Positions 47,795-58,900 of a DNA stretch of 64,000 bases are shown one piece after another; the stretch's first letter is position 1; the number at the start of each line of letters is the position of its first letter. This DNA is from Rhyzopertha dominica (taxonomy: Eukaryota > Arthropoda > Insecta > Coleoptera > Bostrichidae). Under the pieces are notes generated by a model. It saw only the letters and a list, made by a program, of their open reading frames with translations. It searched no databases and was not told where the DNA came from. Where the stretch lies: positions 17,732,001 through 17,796,000 of the forward strand of contig QCXZ01000064.1 in NCBI GenBank assembly GCA_025024175.1, written 5' to 3'. The position numbers and the translations under genes were made by a program.

Positions 47795-47870
47795 GTGCAC
47801 TGTATAAGGAACTGATGATGGCCATTTAAGGCCGAAAGCGCTCTGCCACTTAGTATTTAATAAAGTGCAC
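47795..47870 (+). ncRNA. hammerhead-ribozyme-like motif
   Basis: The catalytic-core order of a type I hammerhead is present: CTGATGA at 47812-47818, a stem II built from GGCC/GGCC (47820-47823 with 47830-47833), and GAAA at 47834-47837. The palindrome AGCGCT follows, then C, where cleavage would occur. The motif is enclosed by GTGCACT (47795-47801) and its complement AGTGCAC (47864-47870). One unpaired T at 47819 interrupts stem II and stem I is imperfect next to the core. Short palindromic stem III is known for hammerheads of Penelope-like elements and retrozymes, which act as dimers. No PLE coding sequence is attached here, so this may be a solitary terminal repeat. Confidence 0.5.
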
Positions 47871-50499
47871 CCCAGAACTGATTAACTCTTGGTACCAACG
47901 AGTACCATGAAGTAGCACCGCTAGTTATTAATGATGAGGAGGACGACAGCGACTCTTATTTTGGAGGTATTGAGAATGTGGATATTTTTTATTATGGGGT
48001 ATGCCCCTTACACATGTGCTGACAGCAACACACACCATGTATAATTTAGAGCCCGCTAAATAGCACGCCACTGATTAAATCTGACAGTGACCTTTAATCG
48101 ATGTGAACCATACGCCTTAAATTTATGGTCTAAGGCTCAACATTCATCTCATAGATCTCATTGATACTTGTACCTTTTATTTATTTTTATTTTTAAAACA
48201 TTCGGAAACGAACCATGACGTAGTAGCTGGGTGTTTCCTATATCATAGCACTACCCAAGGGCTGATTTGGTTTTAGGAGTGAAATTATAATATTGAAAGT
48301 ATCAACATATGGTATGTACTGTAGTGTAGTGCATAGAAGACTAGGGCGTGTTCTCGGAGGTCCGGGTTTGAGGTTTGAGCCCCTTAGACCCCTTCCCGGC
48401 TCTGCTACTGTCACAAGTATGACACTGAAAGGCCTACAAGCAAAATCAGACAGAAGACGAAAAAGTACAGTGACGAGCAAAAACACACACTTATAGAATA
48501 AAACAAATAAAACAGAAGCCATATGGACGATTGTTAAAGTATTTACATTTGCTCAAGAAACAACATTTGTAAATACAATTTAGAATTTTAATATGTACTT
48601 TTAAATGTAATTTAAAATCTACAACTTAATTAACGATGTACCTATATGTAAAAAATATTCAGACAAGATTAAATAAAATCATCCGAGGAAGGCCCTAGAT
48701 TATTAGAACGTATTCCCACGAAAATTCTACAGAAAATTTACTCTCTATTGCTTGCATCACCTGTTTCTGCTGAGTTTGCTTCGTTAGCACAGCTATGTCC
48801 ACAATACAAACATGATACAGAAGACAACCACTTATTAGCGATACTAATAAAGATATGGCCTCGCCAGTGGTTGGCGCTGTCCTAGAAGGGTTGCACTATG
48901 TCTGTTTTTCTTCATTAAATGTTTACAATTAATTCACTGCACAAGGTTGATAGGCGATCATGGATATAGATCTGTGTAGGCGATAGTGATGTGCACATAT
49001 ATATACCATACGATTTACGTATAAAAAATAAAGCAAATGCGTGAAACCTATTTTACACTGAGAACTACGTATTAAATCTCTTTTGGGCCCTCAGTATGTC
49101 TGACTTTGTTTGGAAATTTTGCTAGCTTCAAATTCATAGTGTATGAAAACTGACATCATACGGTTTTCTAAAACCACAATAGTTACTCGGAAAGTAATCT
49201 CCATCTATACACATCTCGTAAGGATTATTTTTAACTTCTGAAAGTGGGGTTTAACAGATACTTATAAAGAAACTTTTTAAAAAATGGAATGAATGTAATT
49301 AAGTTGTAATGAGATAAAACACCCAGATATTTAAATACTTGCCTCACTTAGCCGTGCAATAACAATAACGCAAAAATCCATAATTTTTGGTACGTGGGTT
49401 TGCTTTGTTTGCTTAAAATAGTTTCCCTATTATGAAGGTTATAGTTTATTTATAGTTTAGTTGTATACAAGCCTCATTAGCGTTTAGGAAAGAAGTAATA
49501 AATATTTTCCGTTTAGACCTTTATTGTAATCTTTCTTACTTTATATGAGCGAGCAAAATCGTAAATTAAAATTTGTACAAAACAGCTGTCGTCTATATTT
49601 AACTCTGCATTCCTCTTTGTGCGAAACCAACTTGCCTTGAGGATTGTAATTATTTAATAGTAAGTTTCTGAAGGTTGATATTATATTAAATCTCAGCCAA
49701 TCTTGTACTAAGGTTTAGGCTGGTGTGCGTTAATATATGATATTTTTATCACAGAAGCTCGTACCTAATATCTATCCTCATTCAGTTAGTTACTAAGGAC
49801 AGGGGTGAAACAGTATGTCTTAATAAACAGGCGTAATATACTATTCCAACTATCTGCTTCTCTGTACGTACCCTCTACTCGTAGTTTCTTGTAGGTCAGC
49901 AGCATTTGCACTCAAAATTTTATTGGTTGACAGCTATATCTTGACGCCTGACGTATTGTCAGAATGTGCTGATGTGACCAACGGAACAGAACTATGGTTA
50001 TCCAAAACAGTTTAAATAATGTAATTTATTAATTATATGTTTTCGGTTTTATCGCGATTGAGTATTAGCGCAAATAATAATAATGCGCCTTACATCAAAC
50101 ACATATTTCTTCCACATGGGTCTATTTACATGATACCGGTATAGATTAGGATTATGCAAGAAAATTTATTTATTACTGACACAATTTGCATAATTTACTT
50201 ACGTAGAAGTTAATTATTAATACGTTAATCATACGTAATATTAATATGTATAAAACAAGCAATAATGCATTGAATAAATTGAAAATTAAGCAATAAAAAG
50301 GACGGAAGTTACACATGTCTGCACAAATCTTTTTAACAATCCTATTATATACCCCTAAATATAAAATCATGTAACATAGCTTTTCGTAAACAATTACATG
50401 CATCAATCGATAATTGTAACACAGTGAGGCTTATGGACGTAGGCCTAATACTGTCAAAGCAATTAATAGGCTACAGTGCAAATTTACCTGCTTCTTCGT
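47871..50499. other. no recognisable gene; SINE-like patch
   Basis: A short acidic frame (EEDDSDSYFGG) near 47935-47970 is coding-like but isolated. A SINE-like patch is listed at 48310-48400. The rest is AT-rich. Confidence 0.4.
48310..48400 (+). repeat. possible tRNA-derived SINE head
   Basis: TAGTGTAGTGCATA at 48322 resembles a polymerase III A box. GGAGGTCCGGG then leads to GGTTTGAGCCC at 48372-48382, which resembles a B box (GGTTCGANTCC). Spacing and the preceding GGAGGTC phrase are as in tRNA-derived SINEs. No intact tRNA fold and no second copy were seen. Confidence 0.35.
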
Positions 50500-50980
50500 A
50501 TTCTTCTTCTCTTTTTATTTATGGTCGGCTTCCTTTTTATAAGCTTTGGCTTCTTACGGCGTTTCCTTTTCAGTAGACACCCAAATACAGCTTCTTACGA
50601 GTTGTACCAGTTGTTTTACTATGTTGTTATCTACACAGATTTTTCTGTCGTGGATCACTGCCGCTGTTAATTTTTTTGACATATTTTGCCCATGCCTTCG
50701 TTCAAATCGAAAGCATTTATTATTCCATGTGTACCGCTTTCGTGACGTATTGTCTGAGTTCTTTCGACAATACCAGCCCTTTTGTTTTTTGTTGAAATCT
50801 TGAAGCTGTACGTTTCGGTCGACTAAACAAATTAACAAAGAAAAGTATGTAGATTATCTTCCGTTTCTGTTATTAAAAGTGCATCATCTGTACAAGATAT
50901 TGTCGCTTGAGAGTTGAATCCTCTATTTTATAACCTCACAGTTGCCTTACACTTTTAATTATGTTATCCACAGTTAAGTT
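50500..50980 (-). pseudogene. LINE reverse transcriptase relic (palm region)
   Basis: The minus strand reads SCTDDALLITETEDNLHTFL (about 50850-50910), matching the RT motif YADD-LL-ETE-DL, with Y replaced by C and A by T. Then come YSFKISTKNK and AGIVERTQTIR (about 50760-50830), where RTE/Jockey-type LINEs have GL-IN-KKTK-M---R. A frame change lies between the blocks and stops follow. Only the palm and its following motif are recognisable, so the clade is open. Confidence 0.5.
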
Positions 50981-51353
50981 AAAAAGTGCTTAACTTAACG
51001 AGTATTCCAGTTGTACGTCATTTCGAGATTGGATGAAGTTTAATGGTCTCTTCGCTTTCCTGGCTTGTCCAAGTTGCATATATATAAAGCAAAGCAGCGT
51101 AGGTAAGCTAGTGCATCAAAAGAAATTATTCGTATTAAAAGTGACCTGCCGGAAAGGGTGGAAGCCAAATTTCGTAGACGACTGGATGAAAACATCAACG
51201 AAAACGAAAATCACATTCCAGATATAGTTCTCAATTCATGAATATATTAAAATGCTTTGCTCTTACATAATATGTTCTTCTACTAGTAAGCCTTTTAGGA
51301 GCAAAACCTAATAATGTTATTATTATTTTAAAATCACTATTTAGGTATAAAAA
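50981..51353. other. no recognisable gene
   Basis: AT-rich spacer; a 64-codon ORF has no motif. Confidence 0.5.
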
Positions 51354-52182
51354 ACCGCTGCAAATTGAATCAATACTTCCACATCCAATTGCCAAAATAA
51401 CATTTACGTTTTTATTTCTTATACTATACGATTAGTAATCAGGTTTTGAGCATTTTATTTTCTCTCTATATATTTTTTCTAAGACAAACGGTCCTCGTGA
51501 TATTAGCAAAAATATACAAATTTTTAAAATCGGTTCTTTCCAAAGAACTCGAAAATTATTCACTTAACAAAAAATTACAAGAGTGCTTTCTGATCAGAAA
51601 TATGATTTTGTATATAATACAAATAAAATAGGTTTTTTGGAAGTATTTCGAAAATGTCAAAAATTTGAATAAATTTTCTAAGACACTTTTTGTGAGAAAT
51701 TTTGTTTCCTATCTGATGGTGTATTCATTTCTTGAACATATTAAATATATTCGGAGATATTTAGGAAAAACCGTTTTCTTTAAGTGACGCTTTTTTGCTA
51801 ATATTATTATATTATTATTATTATAAAATTTATAAGAATGAATAATACTCGAAGTTATACTACAAATCACATACTAAAGCAAAAAAAATAAAAATTTACA
51901 AAAATGGTAATTACCCCCCAATATCGCCCCCTTCCCGATACCCTACTTACCCCACAAACAATAGGTCGCTTTGGGTAGTTGATATTTATACGTTTGCCAA
52001 ATTTCAAGTTCATATATTAAGTTTTTCGAAAGTTATCGTGTCCACAAACAAAACCACAGACACACACACAGAGACAAGAAATTTGTTTTTGCACAAATTT
52101 TTAGAGCGAGTGAGCAAATAAAAAATTTTTGAAAATTTTTTTCGCGATACAATGCTTCCCATTCGTTGGATGTGGAAGTAAT
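51354..52182 (+). repeat. three-copy element, copy 2
   Basis: Starts ACCGCTGCAAATTGAATCA, then TACTTCCACATCCAATTG, and ends TTGGATGTGGAAGTAAT. It matches copy 1 (19491-20347) in reverse orientation and copy 3 in the same orientation. It has an internal ATT microsatellite near 51803-51823 that the others lack. Open frames inside are not coding. Confidence 0.8.
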
Positions 52183-52207
52183 TTATGTCATTTGCATTAC
52201 ACCAGTG

Positions 52208-52534
52208 TCATTGGCATATTATGTGTTTAGATAAACATCTTTGGATATTAGGTTCTACAGATAAATCTTCTAAGGCAGCCCGACCAATGTAGTAAGGCTG
52301 TGAGATAAATCCGGCTTCTGCAACGGCATACAATGCTAAAATTTTGTTCTCGAAGTTGGATTTACCTTTAAACTTGTCGTTGTCTGCTGTATTTTTTATG
52401 CAGTCTGTAATAGACATAAGGTTTCCGAAAGTTCCGCTGATAACTGTTGGTAGAGTTTCATACATCCTTCCTATATTGTAACGGACGTTAATTAAAAAAA
52501 CCGCTGCAAATTGAATCAATACTTCCACATCCAA
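52208..52534 (-). CDS. coding-like segment between element copies, chimeric ORF
   Basis: The ORF is 108 codons. The ATG and first dozen residues (MDVEVLIQFAAV) come from the terminal sequence of element copy 3. The rest (52208-52499) lies in the unique spacer between copies 2 and 3. The unique part has balanced composition unlike the AT-driven ORFs around it: for example NIGRMYETLPTVISGTFG, KILALYAVAEAGFISQPYYI and a closing RCLSKHIIC. It reads as a real protein exon or captured gene fragment with several cysteines. ATATAG just before GGAAGGATG could be an acceptor. I do not recognise the family. It may be a gene piece carried by the element or the remnant of an interrupted host exon. Confidence 0.45.
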   Translation of the reverse strand: MDVEVLIQFAAVFLINVRYNIGRMYETLPTVISGTFGNLMSITDCIKNTADNDKFKGKSNFENKILALYAVAEAGFISQPYYIGRAALEDLSVEPNIQRCLSKHIICQ

Positions 52535-53412
52535 TTGTCAAAATGACATTTACGTTTTTATTTCTTATACTGTACGATTAGTAATTTTCTTATACTGTAC
52601 GATTAGTAATCAGATTTTGAGCATTTTATCTCTCAACACATGTCTTCTAAGTCAAAGTCCTCGTGATATTAGCAAAGATATATAAATTTTAAAATATGTT
52701 TTTTACAAAACCTCTAAAATTATTAACTTAACAAAAAAATTACAGGAGTGCTTTCTGATCAGAAATTTTATTTTCTACGTAATACCAAAATTTAAAAAAA
52801 AATCGTGGGAGCAGGGACCAAAATAAGTTTTTTGTAAATATTTCGAAAATGTCAAAATTTTGAATAAATTTTCTAATACACTTTTTGTGAGAAATTTTAT
52901 TTCCCTCTGACGGCATTTTCATTTTTTGAATATATTAAGTATATTTGGAGATATTTAGGAAAAACCGTTTTCTTTAAGTGACGCTTTTTTGCTAATATCT
53001 TCTAAACAGGTTGCTGCACCGAAAATTTTTAAAAACCAATAATACTCGCAGTTATACTACTAATCACATACTAAAACGAAAAAAAATATAAAAAATAAAA
53101 ATTTGCAAAAAGGGTATTTACCCTCCAATTTCGCCCCCTTCCCGATATCCTACGTACCCCACAAACAATAGGTCGTTTTGGGTAATTGAGATTTATACGT
53201 TTGCCAAATTTCAAGTTCATATATTAAGTCTTTCGAAAGTTATCGTGTATACAAACAAAACCACAGACACAGACACACAGACAAGAAATTTGTTTTTGCT
53301 CAAATTTTGGTTTTTTGCGTTTTCGATCATTTTAAAGCCAATGAGCAAATAAAAAATTTTGAAAATTTTTTTCGCGATACAATACTTTTCATCCGTTGGA
53401 TGTGGAAGTAAT
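52500..53412 (+). repeat. three-copy element, copy 3
   Basis: Has the same ends and interior as copy 2, in the same orientation, 317 bases downstream. It contains a 24-base tandem duplication near 52561-52609 (CTTATACTGTACGATTAG twice). It ends TTGGATGTGGAAGTAAT at 53412. Confidence 0.8.
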
Positions 53413-54359
53413 AGTCAAGTAAGCCAAATATCGTTTTTGCGTCACGAGCGTCCAGTGTAGCGCTGGTGCAACAAATTGAACTATCACGACTGCCACTTGT
53501 GCTGACAGTTTACACCTATTTGTAAAGGTANGTATTTCGCAGNATCAGGGGCGCCCGTATTAGTCTCAGGTTGGTGGCAGTANCAGCATGCTATTTTCAT
53601 CATTGCAATAAACGATATGACAAATACGTCAAGACGGTCTAAACGTCAAATATGCGTCAAATTACATGAAGTAATTGACACGATGTGCGCTACGTTCACT
53701 TTAGAAAGAGAAAACCGTGGCTTGCTTGATCTGTTTTTTTTTATGAACTGCGTTAGGATCTACTGGGCTATTTTCAAGGCTTTTTCCCTTACTGATTAGC
53801 GTTGTAAAAAGCTTGTAGTATATTAATTTGAAATAACATGCACAAACAACAGCGGAAACCCGAGAGACATTTTAATTTCTACATAACTAGTATATGTCGA
53901 TATATTAGTATAATTTTAACTTGCTAATTTCTCTTACCTTATTTGCGTGGAGAAGCATATTGTTTATGTGAGACAAAAACTTGCTATTCTTTCTCCAAGC
54001 GAAAACATCCTTTTAACTATTCATTTCAACAAAATTATTCAAACCACACTGGGATAATAAAACAAAGTAGGTAAGTACTTGTTCTGTTAATTTAATATTA
54101 TTGTGAATAGACAATAGTAACTATTGTAAATATCTTTGAATAACCTTTTTCAAATTACCAAGCTTTAATTAAGGTCAGCACTTTTAATCCTAGCATTTAG
54201 TTCCTCATACTTAAGGTGAATACGTTTGTTGTAAAGGGTCAAAGGAGATTGTCGACGACAATAACTTAACAATGTTTTGACATAAATATTTTTAAATATA
54301 ATAAACATTGAAAAAAACAGGTCAGAACGTATCAAAATAAGTATATTCATTAATTAATT
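53413..54359. other. no gene; low-quality bases
   Basis: Three ambiguous bases at 53531, 53543 and 53583 surround CAGGGGCGCCCG (53546), a hAT-type end without a visible partner. A 60-codon ORF at 53617-53799 is unrecognised. Confidence 0.4.
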
Positions 54360-54813
54360 CATGCACGGAGCCAGACCCAACAAAAATAAAAAGCCCTAGC
54401 ACATTAACAGAGGAGATTCACAACCAACTCATTACTTTAGAATTACAGCATAGAGTTAATTTTAATGATAAAGTAATGATAGATATAAAGAAAAAATAGT
54501 AGCAAAGATTTGGTATGTATTAGGGCTGATAAGGGCAATACATTAGTTATTATTAATAGAACAGATTATTATAAAAAGGTGCAAAATTTTATATAAAACA
54601 ATCATATTATTTATTATAAAACGAATTTTATACATACCTAAAGTAAAAACAATGTTGTATTCAGCTAAGTCAATAATAACTCCCGAAATGAATAAAACCT
54701 TCACACCAGAGAATACCAGAATACCAGGAATGTATGGCTTGCTAAAATTACACGAAAGTTGCAGGTTAGGTTAAAGGGCAGCCTACAGATGAACCACGCC
54801 TTTAATAAAAGAC

Positions 54814-54848
<35 letters not shown>

Positions 54849-55110
54849 GCTTGATTTAATACCTATTCGGCCTGTAGTATCCCATATTAATAAATTTACA
54901 ATTTCAGTTTGTTATTAAATATTTGATGAATTTAATTAGTTTAATTTGTAATTAATAAATCTCCCGCATAATGCAATATTTTTTTCATCAGACTTAAAAA
55001 AATTATACACAAATATTTCCGTTAGTGAAATGTTATTATCAATTCTAACTGAACATTTTTATAATAGTATAACCTATCAAATGAAACAGCCGATAAATTT
55101 GGAGTAAAAT
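54360..55110 (+). pseudogene. Penelope-like RT N-terminal region, interrupted
   Basis: Plus strand, in order: LTEEIHNQLITLELQHRVNF (about 54395-54460), then RADKGNTLVIINRTDYYKKV (54523-54585), the highly characteristic PLE motif before the RT core. MYGLLKLHES follows (about 54730-54760), matching LYGLPKIHK, and after an 84-base insertion IPIRPVVSHINKF (about 54860-54900), matching LRPIVS-I. Last is SSDLKKLYTNISV (about 54990-55030), matching the SFDV-SLYTNIPV motif A of the palm. Stops and frame changes occur between blocks, and the sequence ends before the YVDD region. It is a different fragment from the PLEs elsewhere in the window, which retain the C-terminal side. Confidence 0.85.
54763..54846 (+). 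mobile_element. short LINE tail inserted in the PLE
   Basis: AGGTTAGGTTAAAGGGCAG, GAACCACGCC, AATAAAAGAC and an ATT repeat. It is the same tail type as 40751-40975. It splits the PLE between the MYGLLKLHES and IPIRPVVS motifs, so it is younger than the PLE. Confidence 0.8.
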
Positions 55111-55317
55111 AAATATTATTTCAGTTACTGTAATTCTTAATCTAGCAAGTGATCGGTAGTAAGTTTATGTATTACGTCCCCTTTTAATAATGAAATCTGC
55201 TCGCCTTGGTGATGGAACCTTTGATGCAACTTTTCACATTACTTGATATTATATCTATCGATTGACATGAATTTTAGGCACATCCTATGAAAGAATCTCG
55301 CCTCATCATATCGCAGG

Positions 55318-55325
55318 TATAAAAA
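55318..55325 (+). promoter_or_regulatory. TATA box of candidate host gene
   Basis: TATAAAAA at 55318 is followed 33 bases later by TTCAGTAG, with the initiator A at 55351. This is the standard arthropod TATA plus TCAGT arrangement at near-ideal spacing. It is immediately followed by a GC-rich segment unlike the surroundings. Confidence 0.55.
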
Positions 55326-55350
55326 ATACAAACGTCACATCGTCTTCTTC

Positions 55351-55570
55351 AGTAGCGGTCGAAAGCTCGAAGCAATTTACAGCAGGAAAGCGTGCGTCCA
55401 GGATACGCGCGAAGGCCGCGCAAGGTAGCAAGTCCTGACACTGCGGAGATCCTCTCAGTGTTGCGATGGCTCCGCTTGAGTTTGGTTCTCGTCCGTACCG
55501 GCGCCGGCGTCGCTCTTTCAGCGGTCCACGCGGAAATGTTTTCAGGAGCAGGCCCTGAAAATCAGTACCT
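55351..55570 (+). other. candidate 5' untranslated exon 1
   Basis: From the initiator A at 55351 to a donor CCT|GTAAGC at 55570/55571. The segment is markedly GC-rich (many CG and GGC runs) compared with its AT-rich surroundings, as first exons often are. It contains one ATG at about 55464 opening a 31-codon arginine-rich frame that stops at about 55559. This is treated as an upstream ORF. Confidence 0.45.
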
Positions 55571-55820
55571 GTAAGCTCGAAACGGTTTTTGTGGTGAAAC
55601 GGTGCTGATCATATAACTGAAACATTAAGTGCTGGCAACCAAACTTCTTTAAGAATAAGCAAATATCTCCTAACCAGTGGAAAACTAATATCAGTATTAA
55701 TCTTCTGACACTTCATTTCTTCTAGGCTTAATTGACTTGTGTGTGTTCACTGCTTCCTTTCACCTTGGTGACATCTCAGTGACGTGCAGTGTAGTGATAA
55801 AATGCATGTTTTGAAGTGAC

Positions 55821-55938
55821 ATGGGTTGGTGTATAGCTGTTTTCTGGGTGCCCCTCGTCGCTACGACGTTTCGTCTGTCTGTGAATGGAGCCATCTTCAC
55901 AACGGCTGATGACGCTCCGAACGAACTGGACAGACCAA
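55821..55938 (+). CDS. candidate signal-peptide-coding exon (exon 2, partial gene)
   Basis: A strong acceptor (TTCATTTCTTCTAG) ends at 55725, so exon 2 would begin at 55726. A 5-codon upstream ORF at 55802-55819 precedes the ATG at 55821. The frame encodes MGWCIAVFWVPLVATTFR, a hydrophobic signal-peptide-like start, then AIFTTADDAPNELDRP, a polar segment. A strong donor, CAA|GTGAGT, follows at 55938/55939, and the frame beyond it continues without meaning. Together with the promoter and exon 1 this makes a plausible 5' end of a secreted or membrane protein gene reading rightward. The family is not recognised, and no downstream exon was identified in the remaining 8 kb. Confidence 0.5.
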
Positions 55939-58900
55939 GTGAGTGCACATTTAACGTTGCATCTGATGATTTTCTTTATATACATGGAACTCACCTCCGG
56001 TTTTTCGTTAAATATGATTCTGACCTGCGGAAACTAGCTGCGATAAATCATAGTCATCAGCTTGTTTTTATGCCGCTTATTTTAATGTGAGCGATCAGTA
56101 GAATGGAATGCTGTCCATCCTTAATGCATTTTTTTTGTGCCCGAACGTGGTTACTCACTATATTACAGATACAACATGTTAATATTGTTTTTGTCAGTTT
56201 AGTTCCAAGCAATGTGTTTTAATTATTACTTTAACGTAAAAAAGTCGAATTGTAACAATAAAGTACTAATGATATATACTGAAAACATTTTCAGCAAATT
56301 CTAGGTAACACATACCAGAGATAATATAGAATTGCATGCTTTAAGTTGACTGATTAGCTAAAGATCATTACTTAAACTCCGGTCGTTGTTGGTACATGGT
56401 GCAACAGTAATAGCTTTGTGAATACCAAAAGGTGAAATTTATAAAGCATTGCTCAGTGACACATGAATTTTAAATATTTTATTAGCCAACACTAGATCTA
56501 GAAGTTTTCACAGTTCCTGTAAATGCTAGTTGTCAGTTGTTACCCAAAGCTCTACAATCTAGACCTTACACTTTACTCATGATTTCAGTGCCATGCTAAG
56601 AAGTGATGTAACATTTATAATGTATTACTTGGGTTTCCTAAACACTTACATAGTTGTGCAAGAATGTCAAAATCTTGATAGTAATTTATAACTATGCAGC
56701 CGAACAGCGTTATTTAAGAAAATTTCATTATCCACGTATATCGATAAGTTTTGTTCAAAAATCTTCTAACTTCCATTGGTACTGGTGCCGAAGTTCGTCT
56801 AGTTATTTTAGTTAAATCAATTGCGGAGTAATGAAAAGATATTTCGTTGAGTAAACGTCGCAAGTGCTTTCTAAAGCAACTATATACGTTTTAGCAGTCA
56901 AGTATTCGTCAAAAAGACCCGATAGTTTCCTAGAATTCGGTCCATACGTTCCAAGACCACTTATAATGACTAATTTTAATATGGATTCTTCATAGAATAG
57001 TAAGCATACTTAGTTATTTTTATTAATAGCGTCAATTTTATTATGTGTAACCTCATCAGTAAGCATAGTGTTTTGAAAAAGCCACCTGGAAGTATTTGTA
57101 TTCAGAAAGGGTGGTACATAGGTTTTTTTAAGGTTTCTGTGTATGGACGATTAGACAGTTCTTGGTTTATTATTTACATATTTGATGAACGCTGGTTTCT
57201 AGAATTTCATGTAGGTGTTTTAATACCGTAAATAGATTATCTACTGAAAGAAATTTTAAATTGTGCTTACCATTTAAAAATTCGAGTAATCCGGTAGATC
57301 CGCCAAGAACGAAACTTTCCATTTAACTCCTTGCGGGTCAACATTTTTTATTTTGCTACCTCATCTGTATGTAGTTTCAATACAAGTATTTGACAACATG
57401 TAATGCCAAATAACTGTAAAACATTTTATAAAGTCGTGTTTTTAACAATGTAAAAATAAATATTATGTCGTATTTTAAAAATCAACTTATTTACATTATA
57501 GTCTTTAACGGAAATGTCTGTATTTAGCGACTTTGCCTTTGGATTTGTTTTTATAGTTTTTGAACTGTATTGCACATTGTATCCTGCTTAATCGAAGATT
57601 CTACCTTATTTACTTTTAGAAATATACTTTTTCTCTCGCTTTTTCTTCCTTAATGATGTCGCTTTTAAATTAAATACAGATTGCACTTTAAAGGTATACA
57701 CGATGTTTCATATAAAAAATAGACATTGTTTTTAACAGCTAGATATGTCGTCCTTGTGATATTTTGTAGTTAATGAAGTAATAAGGCACAGGCCTGCTTC
57801 CCACATTTTACTTGAACACAACTGAACTGAACTGCTGTGTACATACACCTTTCCATTTCTAGCATATTTACATGTGTGTATAACATAAAAGTGACCGTAT
57901 TGATACGCAACTTGTTTTCCAAACCTAATATAAAATACACTGGACATACACTACATTTCCATTGCAAGTGAATCAAGTTTTCTATGTTTTGAATTATCTA
58001 AAATAAATGTCTGTATTCAGTGACTGCATGCAGTGTGTTTCAGTTTTGGGGTAGCATTATACAGCGAGAATCCTACAAGCATCAAAAGTTAAAACATAAC
58101 GCTAAAATTGTGCACGTTAAGCTACATATCATAGTAATAAAGTTATACCTTTAAGTACACCAGCAATAACGCATTTAAAAATATAATGATATACAGGGTT
58201 GTATATAAAGTTGCATAGCCCCCAGAGAAACACCATCAGGCATACTTGAATATAATTTCTGGATACGCGAAAATCTCCTTAAGTTCGAAATCTTTTCGTT
58301 GAAATTAAATATTTTGGTATTTGGGAATGCGTCCAGGCGTTGGTTCAGTACCTTTCTTTTGTTAGTAAACATTGACAACAAACTGCTCGCTGCAACCTCG
58401 CTGCTGTACTATCAGGACTATCACGCGACTATATTAGGTACTCTGCTATTAACAGTTATATTTATTAATAATGGTAGCGTTTTGTGAAACCAAAACCTTA
58501 CCTCTTACATAGTTTTGCATTTTGGATAATAACTGCAACCTTGAATACATTAAAAATGTCACTATCTTATGGTGTAATAGGAGTTAGTGGCTGTAAGTTG
58601 GTAGTTTTTTTATTATTATTGCAATAACCACATTGGTAACTCAAATTCTCCAAAAAACTGTTGGCCATATTCTTATTTAATTATATTTGTATGTACTTAT
58701 ATAAGCATGAACAGCGCGTGTTCACATATCCGATTCCCACATTATGTACTTTACAAATAGCATTGTTTTGGTTGGGCGTTACATAAATTAGTGTTGTCTT
58801 TACTACAAGGTACATAATTAAATCTTTTTATTATACCACAAAAGCGAGTCATTTTCCGTATCTTATCCCTAATTGAACTCCGAATTTACAGCCAGAATGC

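Noticed and set aside
53546..53557. hAT-type end CAGGGGCGCCCG
   Set aside because: No matching right end or 8-base duplication was found, and ambiguous bases surround it.
58191..58215. TATACAGGGTTGT as the terminus of an insect mobile element
   Set aside because: Only one end is visible; no inverted partner in the window.
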